Shown piece by piece: positions 46,719 through 55,944 of a DNA stretch of 64,000 nt. How positions within the stretch are numbered: the stretch's first letter is position 1; each line of letters starts with the position of its first letter. Below the pieces are notes generated by a model. That model did not search any database. It saw only the letters and a program-made list of their open reading frames with translations, and was not told the DNA's origin. The stretch comes from CAVSWT01 sp963782985 (GTDB lineage: Bacteria > Bacteroidota > Ignavibacteria > Ignavibacteriales > Ignavibacteriaceae). The position numbers and the translations under genes were made by a program. The stretch lies in assembly GCA_963782985.1 (NCBI GenBank), contig CAWALU010000014.1, positions 62,001 through 126,000 on the forward strand, written 5' to 3'.

Positions 46719-47597
46719 ATGAAAGAAGATAAAAATTTATATCGCTTAAAGGAACTAACTGATTATGAAGTTGCAGACGACGATTCAGATGTAAGAGGCT
46801 GGAAAGTTTACAGCGCCGATAATAAACCAATAGCAACAGTAAATGAATTATTAGTTGATCTTAAAGTAATGCGCGTGCGTTATTTAGATATTATACTTAA
46901 CCCGGATGTAAGGGGCGATGATGAAGATAATTATATGCTAATTCCAATTGGAGCCGCTCGTTTGGATGAAAAAGAAAACAAAGTGTTTGTAGATTATATT
47001 GAAACTCTTACTCTGCTCAAAATTCCAAAATATAAAGGTGAAAATGTTACTCGAAATTATGAGACAAAAGTTAGGCAAGCTTTAATTTCTGATGATGAAA
47101 AAGTTTCGGCAGATAAATTTTACTCACATGAATTATATGATGAAAATAATTTCTATAAAAGTAGAAATAAAATTTTAAGTTTAAATGAAACTAATCGAAA
47201 TGATATTCTTAATAATAATCCTGACGTTAGAAATGAATCGGTTTTAAATTCTACCGGAGAAAAAATAGGAAAAGTGCGCGATATTTTATTTGACGGTAGT
47301 AGCAACAAAATGAGATATTTAGTTATTGAAATTGAAGATAATAACTTAAAAGACAATCTAGGCAAAAAAATTATACTTCCTATTGGCGCTGCAGTGTATA
47401 ATGAAAAAGAAAAAATTGTTATAACAAAACTTGCGAAAGAAGAGATTTTAGATTTCCCAGATTATTCGGGAGGTTACGTTTCGCGGATGTATGAAGAATC
47501 AGTTAGACGAAAAATTCATCAAAATATATCTAACAATAATGAATTTTATGACAATGAATTTTATAATTCAAATAGTTTTTTCAGTCATAAAATGTAA
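46719..47597 (+). CDS. Two-domain PRC-barrel protein
   Basis: This 292-residue protein has PRC-barrel domains at about 15-110 (VRGWKVYSADNKPIATVNELLVD) and about 165-250 (VRNESVLNSTGEKIGKVRDILFDGSS). In the sequence both have the hydrophobic core pattern of the fold and a trailing LPIGAA/IPIGAA strand. The C-terminal stretch is Asn- and Phe-rich. It is a soluble protein with no signal peptide; the domain is named after the photosynthetic reaction centre H subunit but here no photosystem genes are near. A GGAGAAACG ribosome-binding site lies before the ATG. Confidence 0.88.
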   Translation: MKEDKNLYRLKELTDYEVADDDSDVRGWKVYSADNKPIATVNELLVDLKVMRVRYLDIILNPDVRGDDEDNYMLIPIGAARLDEKENKVFVDYIETLTLLKIPKYKGENVTRNYETKVRQALISDDEKVSADKFYSHELYDENNFYKSRNKILSLNETNRNDILNNNPDVRNESVLNSTGEKIGKVRDILFDGSSNKMRYLVIEIEDNNLKDNLGKKIILPIGAAVYNEKEKIVITKLAKEEILDFPDYSGGYVSRMYEESVRRKIHQNISNNNEFYDNEFYNSNSFFSHKM

Positions 47598-47628
47598 TAA
47601 AGATGTAAATATTGAAAGGGGAAGCTAG

Positions 47629-47702
47629 TGCACCCGTGGAGATTCGAACTCCAAACCTTTTGATCCGTAGTCAAATGCTCTATCCAGTTGAGCTACGGGT
47701 GC
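47629..47702 (-). tRNA. tRNA-Arg (anticodon ACG)
   Basis: On the minus strand the acceptor stem GCACCCG pairs with CGGGTGC, discriminator A. The anticodon stem TTTGA/TCAAA holds the loop CTACGGA, giving anticodon ACG; A34 is normally deaminated to inosine by TadA. It is nearly identical in the 5' half to tRNA-Arg(TCG) at 45228. Confidence 0.95.
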
Positions 47703-47753
47703 AATAAAATAAATGGTATTGCTTTTGATTTCAGGACAAATGAGATAAACCAC

Positions 47754-47771
47754 GTCAAATGTTCTGTCCAG
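47754..47771 (-). other. tRNA-Arg-like fragment downstream of tRNA-Arg(ACG)
   Basis: The 18 bases GTCAAATGTTCTGTCCAG match the adjacent tRNA-Arg gene (GTCAAATGCTCTATCCAG) at 16 of 18 positions and on the same strand. It corresponds to the D-stem to anticodon-stem region. It may be the scar of a third tRNA gene or an old attachment site. Confidence 0.4.
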
Positions 47772-47981
47772 CCCGCCTATCGAAATCATTTTTGATGATC
47801 AAATATACCATATACGAATAATATTTTCAAAGTAAAATATTCACCAAAAATTCCTTCAAAAATAAAATCTTTTACTTATGATAAAAATCTTTGTCTCACT
47901 TTTAAATTTCACTCTCAAAACAAGATGAATAAAAATTTATATTTTAAGTTTTTTACTTAAAATATAATTGGTACAATAGTT

Positions 47982-48080
47982 GGCTAAGTAGGAATACCTC
48001 CCACTTAGCAGTGGTGCCGGCAGGAAGAAGCAGTACAGTAAAATGTTGCTGGAGGGCGCTTTTTCCTCGCCGGTTTTTTT
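47982..48080 (+). ncRNA. ffs: Signal recognition particle RNA (small bacterial type)
   Basis: This looks like the 4.5S-type SRP RNA. A long rod-like pairing is visible: GGC (47982), AGGAA, CCTCC and AGCA on the 5' side with TTGCT, GGAGG, TTCCT and GCC (48069-48071) on the 3' side. Helix 8 contains GTGGTGCCGG, AGGAAG and AGCAG in the order of the conserved domain IV (GGAA tetraloop and AGCAG internal loop). A T-run (48074-48080) follows and serves as terminator. A TACAAT -10-like element is at 47972-47977. The apex differs slightly from canonical forms, lacking one base on each side. Confidence 0.72.
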
Positions 48081-48888
48081 ATAGCAAAGTATCGGGATCC
48101 AAATTTTCAGCTTCTATATCCTTAAAATACTTCACTGTTCCAACCTTTAATTCATAAGTCGCCGGGTCGTCACAGACAATAATTCCTTTGGGATGTATTT
48201 GCAATGCGCTTACAGTCCACATGTGATTTAATCCTTCTTCTACCACTTTAGCTAATGCTCGCGCTTTATTATGCCCGCTTATAATAATTAAAACTTCATG
48301 AGCATCAAGCACAGTTTTTACGCCTACGGTTAAAGCAGTGCGTGGAACTTTTTTAATATCGTTATCAAAAAATCTTGAGTTTGCAATTATTGTATCCATG
48401 GTTAAAGTTTTTACGCGCGTTAAGGAGGCAAGCGATGAAGCGGGTTCGTTAAAAGCGATATGTCCATCAGGACCAATGCCGCCGACAAATAAATTTATGC
48501 CTCCGGCTTCTCTAATTTTTCTTTCATAATTATCGCACTCTTTTTCCAAATCCTTTGCATTGCCATTTAAGATGTTAATATTTTTTTTGTCGATATCTAC
48601 ATATTTAAAAAAATTATTAAACATAAATGAATGATAACTTTCCGGATGATCTTCAGGCAAGCCAACGTACTCATCCATATTAAAAGTCATAACATTTTTA
48701 AAAGATACTTTTCCTTTTTTATTTAACTTAATTAATTCTTTATACATACCGATAGGGGAGGAGCCGGTAGGCAAGCCGAGAACAAATTTGTTTTTGGGCG
48801 ACGGCTTATATTCGTTGATGGCGTTGGCAACATAATTTGCCGCCCATTTGGAAACTATTTTATAATCAGGTTCAATAATTAATCTCAT
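48079..48888 (-). CDS. nagB: Glucosamine-6-phosphate deaminase
   Basis: This enzyme converts glucosamine-6-phosphate to fructose-6-phosphate and ammonia. The 269-residue sequence has LGLPTGSSPIGMY, the DEYVGL motif near 72, and the FVGGIGPDGHIAFNEPASS segment with the catalytic residues. The length is typical. The partner deacetylase nagA is 5 kb away at 53887, not in the same operon. Its stop codon touches the T-run of the SRP RNA. Confidence 0.96.
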   Translation of the reverse strand: MRLIIEPDYKIVSKWAANYVANAINEYKPSPKNKFVLGLPTGSSPIGMYKELIKLNKKGKVSFKNVMTFNMDEYVGLPEDHPESYHSFMFNNFFKYVDIDKKNINILNGNAKDLEKECDNYERKIREAGGINLFVGGIGPDGHIAFNEPASSLASLTRVKTLTMDTIIANSRFFDNDIKKVPRTALTVGVKTVLDAHEVLIIISGHNKARALAKVVEEGLNHMWTVSALQIHPKGIIVCDDPATYELKVGTVKYFKDIEAENLDPDTLL

Positions 48889-48918
48889 AGCATTTCTCCT
48901 TGATTAATTTTTATAAAA

Positions 48919-50553
48919 TTATTCATTTGAAATATACTCACAACCAATCGGAATTTCAGGTTTAACAATTAGCACATCTTCTCTTAACAAAGCTACTTTT
49001 CCTGCTTCCATTCCTTTTTTCTTTACCACGTATTTTTTAAGAGAAAATGAAACCGGAACCATTCCCGCTGTTTTGGCTTTGCTGTGATAAGCCGCTAACG
49101 AAGCAGTTTTCTTTAAAATATTTTTTGGAACAGCTTCTTTGTTATTATCAACTCGAAGCACAACATGCGAGCCGGGAACGCTTCTGGCGTGGAACCAATA
49201 ATCATTTTGTTTGGCAAATTTTGAAGTAAGCAAATCATTGTTCCGACTATCTTTGCCAACAAAAACATAATATTTATTTTCGATTAAATATTTTTTGAAT
49301 TTGCTTTGAATATCATCTTTTGAAGTGGACCTTTCATAGTCTTTTATTTTAAGTTCTTTCATAATGCCCTTATAATTATCTAAATCGTCGCTCGCTAAAA
49401 ATTTATTTTCAATTTTTTTTAATTCATTAAACTTCAAAGCTAAGCTTTCAAAAAGCTGCTTAGATTTTTCAAACGAAATTTTTTGATTTTTAGATGTATC
49501 AAAATAAATATCAGCGTTTCTTTTTGCGGAAAATTTTTCATCTAATTTAATTTTTAAGGGAATATTATTTTCATAAATATCATCAACAATTATTTCATTC
49601 ATTCCATTTTTTATTTGGTGGAGATTAATTAAAAGTAAATTACCAATTTTTTTATATTCTTCTTCTTTGCTGCCTTGTTCGATTCTACCTTTAATATTAT
49701 TTAATTTTGATGATAATTTTTCGAGTTCGCGTGATATATGTTTTTCTATTTTCTTTTTTGAATCATTTAAAAAATTAAAAAAATATTCTTTTGACAAATA
49801 GTAATTCAGAGCTTTAAATGTATCATCAAAAATTTCTTTTTTTGTGAAATTAATCCCGTTAAAATTTTCAAATGCAAGTTTTTCTTCATTTTGGATTTCA
49901 TCAATAAATACAGCGGGCTTAGCGGTTATGATTTCTAAAATTATTTTTTCAAGATTACTTTTAAAAATCAAATTATTTTCACTTAATAATGATCTGAACT
50001 TTAGCTCATTCAAAATTTCTTTCCCAACAAAAGGGTAATTGTATTTTATTTGAGATTGAAAATCTTTTTCCCTATCAATCTCAATTTTTATATCATTAAA
50101 ATGATTTGTAAAATTATTTGAATGAAATTCTTCCGCAATGTCTCCAACTGAATCATCTACAATATTTTTAAAACTCTCGGCAAGCTTGTCCTCTTTAAAT
50201 GCAAAAAGATTAGTGTTCTTTCCTCTGACTGCAAAATAAAATTCACATTTCGCGGTTTTTATTTTTATGATTCTATCTCTATCGCAAATTTCAAATTGTA
50301 ATATTTCGGCGGGTAAATATTTTTGAAAGAAATCTATTGTATTTTTTTTTGCACGATGGAAGTTTTGCTTTAAAGTAAAATAAGGAGTTCCCGGGTTCAC
50401 GCATATTTCTAAAAATTTAAAATCGCTTTTGTTTTTTAACTCGAAAATAATTTTTCCTTTTTCCTGTGAAAAAATGTTTTCGATTGAATATCCGACTAAT
50501 TGATTATTCGCATCAATGATTATTCTATTTAAGAAAAAATAATTTTTATACAT
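48919..50553 (-). CDS. rqcH: NFACT-family ribosome quality control protein (RqcH/Rqc2 type)
   Basis: This 544-residue protein binds stalled 50S subunits with peptidyl-tRNA and directs C-terminal alanine tailing in bacteria. The NFACT-N domain covers about 1-130, a coiled-coil M region about 260-420, and the NFACT-R domain about 430-540 with YWFHARSVPGSHVVLR, a family signature. Homologues were earlier named fibronectin-binding proteins (FbpA). It lies 30 bases upstream of nagB on the same strand. Confidence 0.9.
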   Translation of the reverse strand: MYKNYFFLNRIIIDANNQLVGYSIENIFSQEKGKIIFELKNKSDFKFLEICVNPGTPYFTLKQNFHRAKKNTIDFFQKYLPAEILQFEICDRDRIIKIKTAKCEFYFAVRGKNTNLFAFKEDKLAESFKNIVDDSVGDIAEEFHSNNFTNHFNDIKIEIDREKDFQSQIKYNYPFVGKEILNELKFRSLLSENNLIFKSNLEKIILEIITAKPAVFIDEIQNEEKLAFENFNGINFTKKEIFDDTFKALNYYLSKEYFFNFLNDSKKKIEKHISRELEKLSSKLNNIKGRIEQGSKEEEYKKIGNLLLINLHQIKNGMNEIIVDDIYENNIPLKIKLDEKFSAKRNADIYFDTSKNQKISFEKSKQLFESLALKFNELKKIENKFLASDDLDNYKGIMKELKIKDYERSTSKDDIQSKFKKYLIENKYYVFVGKDSRNNDLLTSKFAKQNDYWFHARSVPGSHVVLRVDNNKEAVPKNILKKTASLAAYHSKAKTAGMVPVSFSLKKYVVKKKGMEAGKVALLREDVLIVKPEIPIGCEYISNE

Positions 50554-50560
50554 AAGGTTT

Positions 50561-50600
50561 AAAATAAAAATCCCCCGTCTTTTTTGAAATGGCGGGGGAT
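50561..50600 (-). terminator. Terminator of the POT transporter gene
   Basis: Perfect 8-base arms ATCCCCCG (50570-50577) and CGGGGGAT (50593-50600) are followed on the minus strand by TTTTTATTTT. It is 21 bases beyond the transporter stop codon. Confidence 0.88.
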
Positions 50601-50621
50601 AGAAAATTTATATTAAATATA

Positions 50622-52040
50622 CTAATGAACTCCGTGCATCATTTTAATAAGAATTTTATGAATAGCAAATAAAATTAATGATGCAATCGCCGACATGATA
50701 ACAAATATTGTAAAGAAGTCTCCAAGTCCGCTTATTGTAAATCCGAGCAGAGAAGTTACTTTGCCTGGCTCGGGATAAAGTGTGCTTAACATCCCCGCCA
50801 GCCAGTTTGCCGCAGCGTTTGCCAAAAACCAAACGCCCATAAGCAGCGAAGCAAATTTAACCGGCGCCAATTTAGTAACCATCGATAAACCTATGGGCGA
50901 TAAACAAAGCTCGCCAAATGTATGCAACGTATAAGCGCCTACGAGCCACATTGGACTTACTTTAATTCCGGTGTCTGCTCTGTTTGCTCCGACGACTAAA
51001 ATCACAAAACCGATGGAAAGTAAAAATAATCCCAAAGCCATTTTTAGGGGGGTGGAAGGTTCTTTGCCCTTATCGCCGAGCTTAGTCCAAATCCATGCAA
51101 AGATAGGAGCGAAAACAATAATTGCAAGCGGGTTTACACTTTGAAAAAAACTTGCAGGAATTACATAATTGCCCAGCCAATCAACTACCCGGTTAGTTTG
51201 TTCTTCAGCAAAGAAGGTTAAAGAAACGCCGGCTTGTTCAAAAGCCGCCCAAAAGAAAATTACAAAAAATGCCAGTATAAAAATTACGGCTATTCTTTGT
51301 TTATCTATTTTTGAAAGGGGTTGATTGCTTGCATTGGATAAATCTGTTTTGTCTCTTTTGGCAGGCACAAGTCCCACAGGCGCGCCTTCCGGCGTAACAA
51401 GATGTTTATCTTTTCCCAGTAAGAATGTTATTAAACCGATAATCATTCCAATTCCTGCGGATAAAAATCCATATTTAAAATCTGCGGGATTGCCTGTATC
51501 GCCTAATCCCCCCGCAACCAATGGTGAAAACAAAGCTCCGAGATTTATTCCCATATAAAAAATTGTAAATGCTGAATCTCTTAATCTTATTGCCTCTGCG
51601 GGATAGAGCGAACCAACCATTGTTGAAATATTTGGTTTGAAAAATCCATTGCCAATTATCAAAAAGAATAATCCAATAACAAAAAATATTTGTTGGGTAT
51701 TAAATGAAAATGCCGAATAAGTTAGGCTTGGATCAACCGGCGGCGTGTATAAAAATCCGCTAAATGATAATGCAAATTGTCCCACCGCCATTAAAATAGC
51801 GCCCACCACAATTGAACGTCTGTTTCCCCAATATCTATCTGCAATATAGCCGCCGAGAAGGGGAGTGAGATAAACTAAACCCGTATAGTAGCCGTAAATA
51901 GAGGACGTGAAAGCTTTATCATATAAAAGAGCATTGATCATGTAAAGAGAAAGTATGGCTCTCATTCCATAATAACTGAAACGTTCCCACATTTCAGTAA
52001 AGAATAAAATATATAAACCTTTGGGGTGCTGTTTAAACAT
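50622..52040 (-). CDS. Peptide MFS transporter, POT/PTR family
   Basis: This proton-coupled di- and tripeptide importer is a 472-residue membrane protein with about 12-14 helices. The POT motif EMWERFSYYGMRAIL near residues 16-30 (ExxERF) and the segment GGYIADRYWGNRRSIVVGA near 68-86 are present, as is GNGFFKPNISTMVG near 134. It is transcribed alone. Confidence 0.92.
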   Translation of the reverse strand: MFKQHPKGLYILFFTEMWERFSYYGMRAILSLYMINALLYDKAFTSSIYGYYTGLVYLTPLLGGYIADRYWGNRRSIVVGAILMAVGQFALSFSGFLYTPPVDPSLTYSAFSFNTQQIFFVIGLFFLIIGNGFFKPNISTMVGSLYPAEAIRLRDSAFTIFYMGINLGALFSPLVAGGLGDTGNPADFKYGFLSAGIGMIIGLITFLLGKDKHLVTPEGAPVGLVPAKRDKTDLSNASNQPLSKIDKQRIAVIFILAFFVIFFWAAFEQAGVSLTFFAEEQTNRVVDWLGNYVIPASFFQSVNPLAIIVFAPIFAWIWTKLGDKGKEPSTPLKMALGLFLLSIGFVILVVGANRADTGIKVSPMWLVGAYTLHTFGELCLSPIGLSMVTKLAPVKFASLLMGVWFLANAAANWLAGMLSTLYPEPGKVTSLLGFTISGLGDFFTIFVIMSAIASLILFAIHKILIKMMHGVH

Positions 52041-52353
52041 TAGAACCTCTTTTAATAAGTTTTATGATGTAGTAAATAAAAAATTATTTTTTGCGGAAAA
52101 GGTTGAAGTGAAATTAAGAATGTAAGCAATTATGTTTTTTCTGATTTAGTGTATAGATGGTTTCAAATATAAATTATTTATGCAATTTTTCATAATAAAA
52201 ATTGAATGCTAAATTTTTATATAAATGCTGTTTAACAATTAGACAATTAAACAATTATAGCTGAGATTATTTATCTGCGTACAAAACGAAACGAGCATTA
52301 CAGCATTCAATGATTTCTTGTATAAGAAAAAGTCATTACATATATTTGGCGAT
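52041..52353. other. Intergenic region of 313 bases with inverted and tandem repeats
   Basis: The 10-bp repeat ATTGAATGCT at 52201-52210 recurs inverted as AGCATTCAAT at 52302-52311. Between them is ACAATTA three times with period 8 (52235-52257). No coding sequence is seen. The region would carry the divergent promoters of the POT gene and the PASTA gene. Confidence 0.5.
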
Positions 52354-53115
52354 ATGAAAAACATCCTTCAAAATAAATTTATAACCTCGGCATTAATAAT
52401 ATTTTTAGGACTTGCGGTATTCCTGTTAGTTTTAAATTATATAATTATGCCGTGGTACGTAAGCAAACCCGAAACTAAAGTGCCTAATGTAGTTGGATTA
52501 AATGAAGTCGAAGCTTTTTCTATTCTTAATAAATCACAGCTTCAGCCGGTAATTTCTGATACAACGTTTGATCAAAAATATCCTAAAGGTACAATTTTTT
52601 TACAGAAACCCAACAGCGGTAAAATTGTAAAAGAAGATAGGAATATTTATCTCTTTATAAGCGGCGGCGAACCAACTGTAATCGTTCCAATTTTAAAAGG
52701 GAAATCAATTCGCGAAGCAAAATTTACTCTGGAAAGAATCGGATTGAAACTTGGGAATGTTGAAGAAACTGAATCGAACAATCCTAAAAATATGATATTT
52801 GATCAGGAGTTCGCCGAAGGTACTTCGCTTAAAAAAGGAGCATTCGTCGGCGTCACCGTAAGCATGGGCGAAGGTAGTACGGGAGAAATTTTAGTCCCGG
52901 ATCTCATAGGAAAATCGGTAACAGAAGCGGAAAGAATTTTAGCCGATAGTACTTTGAAAGTTGGGAAGATAAATTATCAGCGGTCATTTTCTTTATTGCC
53001 CAATACAATTTTAGATCAATACCCAAGCAAAGGAAATAGAGTTAATATGGGAACAACTATAGATTTATTCGTTACTAAATCAGCCGAAAATCAAGAAGAA
53101 ATTTTAGAGCAGTAA
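52354..53115 (+). CDS. PASTA-domain membrane protein
   Basis: This 253-residue protein has an N-terminal membrane helix (about 9-31) and three PASTA domains at about 42-110, 111-177 and 180-247, each with a VPxVxGxxxxEAxxxL pattern (PNVVGLNEVEAF, IPILKGKSIREAKFTL, PDLIGKSVTEAERIL). PASTA domains bind peptidoglycan or muropeptides. No kinase or transpeptidase domain is attached. The ATG at 52354 is preferred over a TTG at 52318. The next gene, rpe, begins directly after the stop. Confidence 0.85.
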   Translation: MKNILQNKFITSALIIFLGLAVFLLVLNYIIMPWYVSKPETKVPNVVGLNEVEAFSILNKSQLQPVISDTTFDQKYPKGTIFLQKPNSGKIVKEDRNIYLFISGGEPTVIVPILKGKSIREAKFTLERIGLKLGNVEETESNNPKNMIFDQEFAEGTSLKKGAFVGVTVSMGEGSTGEILVPDLIGKSVTEAERILADSTLKVGKINYQRSFSLLPNTILDQYPSKGNRVNMGTTIDLFVTKSAENQEEILEQ

Positions 53116-53772
53116 ATGGGAATTTTAGCGCCTTCAATTTTAGCGGCGGACTTAACTAATCTTTCACAGCAAATTAGATTAGTTGAACTCGGCGGAGCAG
53201 ACTGGATTCATTGCGATATTATGGATGGACATTTTGTTCCCAATATTACATTCGGTCCAATTATCGTTGAAGCCGCGCGTCGTTCTACTAAACTTCCTTT
53301 GGACGTTCATTTAATGATTGAGCGCCCCGAAAAATATATTGATCAATTTGCAAAAGCCGGCGCATCTTCAATTACGGTTCATCAAGAAGCGGTTATTCAT
53401 CTTAACAGAGTAATAGAACATTTAAAAAAGCTAAAAGTTAAAGCAGGCGTTTCGTTAAATCCTTCCACCCCAATTAATTTTTTAAGAGATGTTGCAGAAT
53501 ATATTGATATGGTATTAATTATGTCTGTTAATCCAGGGTTTGGCGGACAAAAATTTATTTCTAATTCCTTAAGAAGAGTTAAAGAATTAGTGAAGCTTAG
53601 AGATGAAATGAATGCAAATTTTTTAATTGAAATTGACGGCGGCATTGATAAGCACACCATAAAATCGGCGCAGGATGCAGGCTGTGATGTCTTTGTTTCC
53701 GGTTCGGCAATCTTTAAATCAGAAAATATAACAGCTGCGGCTTTAGAATTAAAGAATTTAATTGGCAAATAG
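53116..53772 (+). CDS. rpe: Ribulose-phosphate 3-epimerase
   Basis: This enzyme interconverts ribulose-5-phosphate and xylulose-5-phosphate. It is a TIM barrel with APSILAADLTNL at the N-terminus, WIHCDIMDGHFVPNITFG (metal and catalytic residues), DVHLMIERPE and the phosphate-binding SGSAIF near the end. The length of 218 is normal. It starts immediately after the PASTA gene stop, so they are one transcript. Confidence 0.96.
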   Translation: MGILAPSILAADLTNLSQQIRLVELGGADWIHCDIMDGHFVPNITFGPIIVEAARRSTKLPLDVHLMIERPEKYIDQFAKAGASSITVHQEAVIHLNRVIEHLKKLKVKAGVSLNPSTPINFLRDVAEYIDMVLIMSVNPGFGGQKFISNSLRRVKELVKLRDEMNANFLIEIDGGIDKHTIKSAQDAGCDVFVSGSAIFKSENITAAALELKNLIGK

Positions 53773-53886
53773 TTATCGTTCTGTTTTAACATTGTTCGAA
53801 AATCATTTCAAATACAAATCTGAAAATCAAAGAAAAAATAAAATTAAAAATCGTTATTAAAATTGAATAATCATATTGGAGAAAAA

Positions 53887-55053
53887 ATGAAATTAGCATT
53901 AGTTGGCGGTGACCTTGTTACTCCTTTTCGATTAATAAAGAATGGGACAGTTTTAATTGATAACAATAAAATTTACAGAATAGGAAAGGCTCACGATGTT
54001 ACGCTTCCCGATGATTGTGAAGCTATAGATGTTAGCGGAAAAATTATAGCTCCCGGCTTTGTTGATTTACTTGTTCACGGCGGCGGCGGTTTTGGCTTTG
54101 CTGATGAGAATGATAGCAGCATTGAAAAAGTTAGTCAATATTTTTTAGAGAACGGTTCAACCACCGTGCTTGCGTCTTTATTTGCCAAACCCGAAGAACA
54201 TCTTTTAAGCGATTTAAAAAGAGTTGCGGATTATATACAAAATAATCCGAACTCTAACATTAAAGGCATTCACATGGAAGGTCCTTATTTGAATAAGGAA
54301 CTTAAAGGCGCAATGAACGAAAGCTATTTATGGCAGCCCACAGTTGAGTCGTGGAAAAAAATGTGGGATGCTTCCAGGGGTCAAATAAAAATTATGACCA
54401 TAGCCCCCGAACTGCCGGGATCAATTGAGGTAATGAGAGAAGCTTCCAGCCAGGGCGTTGTTTTATCAATTGGACATTCAATGGCAAACTATGACGAAAT
54501 TGAATTGGCGATTGATAACGGCGCCGCGCATGTCACACATATTTTTAATGCTATGAGACCATTTCATCATCGAACTCCCGGAGTAATACTCGGCGCTCTT
54601 TTACGCAACGAATTAAAAATTGAATTAATTGCCGATACGCTTCACGTGCATCCCGCCGTGATGGAATTGCTTTTAAAATTAAAAGGCGCAAGCGGAATTA
54701 TTTTAGTTTCAGATTCAATAAGAGCGGGGGGAATGCACGAAGGCGAATATGAGTTTGCAGATCAAAAAGTTTTTATGAAAGCTAAGAAAGCATTTTTGGA
54801 AGATGGAACGCTTGCAGGCAGCACTCTTACATTAAATGTGGCAATTAAAAATATGATTGAAACCGCTAACGCAAAAGTAACCGAAGCTTTACGAATGGCA
54901 TCATTAAATGGCGCCAAGGTTATAAATCTTGATCACAAAAAAGGAATACTTGCCAGCGGAAAAGACGCCGATATTGTTGTGCTGAATGAAAATTATGATG
55001 TTGAAATGACAATACTTTCTGGAAAGATTGCTTATAAGAAAACAACTGCATAA
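53887..55053 (+). CDS. nagA: N-acetylglucosamine-6-phosphate deacetylase
   Basis: This enzyme removes the acetyl group from GlcNAc-6-phosphate. The amidohydrolase fold is complete (388 residues), with VDLLVHGGGG near 60, HMEGPYLN, the metal ligand His of IGHSMANYDE, VTHIFNAM and the catalytic Asp of LVSDSIRAGG. The ATG at 53887 is preceded by TTGGAG. An in-frame TTG at 53863 would be a poorer choice. It supplies the substrate for nagB (48079-48888). Confidence 0.94.
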   Translation: MKLALVGGDLVTPFRLIKNGTVLIDNNKIYRIGKAHDVTLPDDCEAIDVSGKIIAPGFVDLLVHGGGGFGFADENDSSIEKVSQYFLENGSTTVLASLFAKPEEHLLSDLKRVADYIQNNPNSNIKGIHMEGPYLNKELKGAMNESYLWQPTVESWKKMWDASRGQIKIMTIAPELPGSIEVMREASSQGVVLSIGHSMANYDEIELAIDNGAAHVTHIFNAMRPFHHRTPGVILGALLRNELKIELIADTLHVHPAVMELLLKLKGASGIILVSDSIRAGGMHEGEYEFADQKVFMKAKKAFLEDGTLAGSTLTLNVAIKNMIETANAKVTEALRMASLNGAKVINLDHKKGILASGKDADIVVLNENYDVEMTILSGKIAYKKTTA

Positions 55054-55287
55054 AAAAGTAGGAAAAGAAAGTTATTAAAAGTATTTGATTAGAAGAAAAA
55101 ATTCATTTATGTTTCTATCAACAATTTATTGAAGACTTATTAAAACCAAATTACAACATTTCGAAAATTCTATCCTAATAATTGGCATTGCTGATATTGC
55201 CTAAAAAGGCTGCGCTTTGCCATTGTCTTTCTAAGCTCTGATTTAAAGAGCACTAATAATATTTTAAATTTTAAGGAGAAATTTAAA

Positions 55288-55944
55288 TTGGAAAAATTAA
55301 TTTCATTAGGATGGAATACGTTTTTTGAAAATCAATTTAATAATTATAAAAATACTAGTTTCATTCCAGCAAGAATAGTCGTTGAAAACAAGCATAGATA
55401 TTTACTTTATAGCGAAAGTGGGGAGATTACTGGAGAAGTTAATGGTAAATTATTGTTTACCTCAAGCTCAAATTCTAACCTACCTAAAACAGGTGATTGG
55501 GTTGTGGGAATCTTATATGAAGAGGAAAACAAATTAATTATTCATGATGTATTGCAAAGGAAAACAAAATTATCAAGAAAAACTGCGAATAAAAATAACG
55601 ACGAACAAATTATTGCGGCAAATGTTGATATCGTATTTATTGTCCAAAGCCTGGATAATAATTTTAATCCGAATAGGCTCGATAGGTATTTAACTGCGGT
55701 AAATGAAAGCGGTGCTAAATCTGTTATCATTTTAAATAAAACAGATCTTATTGAAAATCCTGAAGAGAAAATAAATCAATTAAAAAATCGTGGCATTGAT
55801 ATCCCAATTTTATTAATGAGTGCACAGACAAATAAAGGAGTTAGTGAAATAAAAAAATATTTAGGTGAAGGAATCACCGCTGTATTTACTGGTTCGTCGG
55901 GCGTTGGTAAATCAACGATAATAAATATCTCTGCTGGGAAATGA
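55288..55944 (+). CDS. rsgA: RsgA-type GTPase, N-terminal fragment (frameshifted)
   Basis: This is the N-terminal part of ribosome small subunit-dependent GTPase A, which helps mature the 30S subunit. The OB-fold covers about 20-75 and the circularly permuted GTPase domain starts near 80, with the NKTD motif (ILNKTDL) near 151 and the P-loop GSSGVGKS near 202. The frame then ends with INISAGK. An extra A at 55927 explains it: without it the sequence runs TIINSLLGNDFIKTQE, as in full RsgA. The remainder is in the next frame from 55928. Confidence 0.88.
   Translation: MEKLISLGWNTFFENQFNNYKNTSFIPARIVVENKHRYLLYSESGEITGEVNGKLLFTSSSNSNLPKTGDWVVGILYEEENKLIIHDVLQRKTKLSRKTANKNNDEQIIAANVDIVFIVQSLDNNFNPNRLDRYLTAVNESGAKSVIILNKTDLIENPEEKINQLKNRGIDIPILLMSAQTNKGVSEIKKYLGEGITAVFTGSSGVGKSTIINISAGK

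Noticed and set aside
45228..47702. 31-base direct repeat between the two tRNA-Arg genes as an attachment site pair
   Set aside because: Paralogous tRNA-Arg isoacceptors are expected to share this much of their 5' half; it alone does not show integration.
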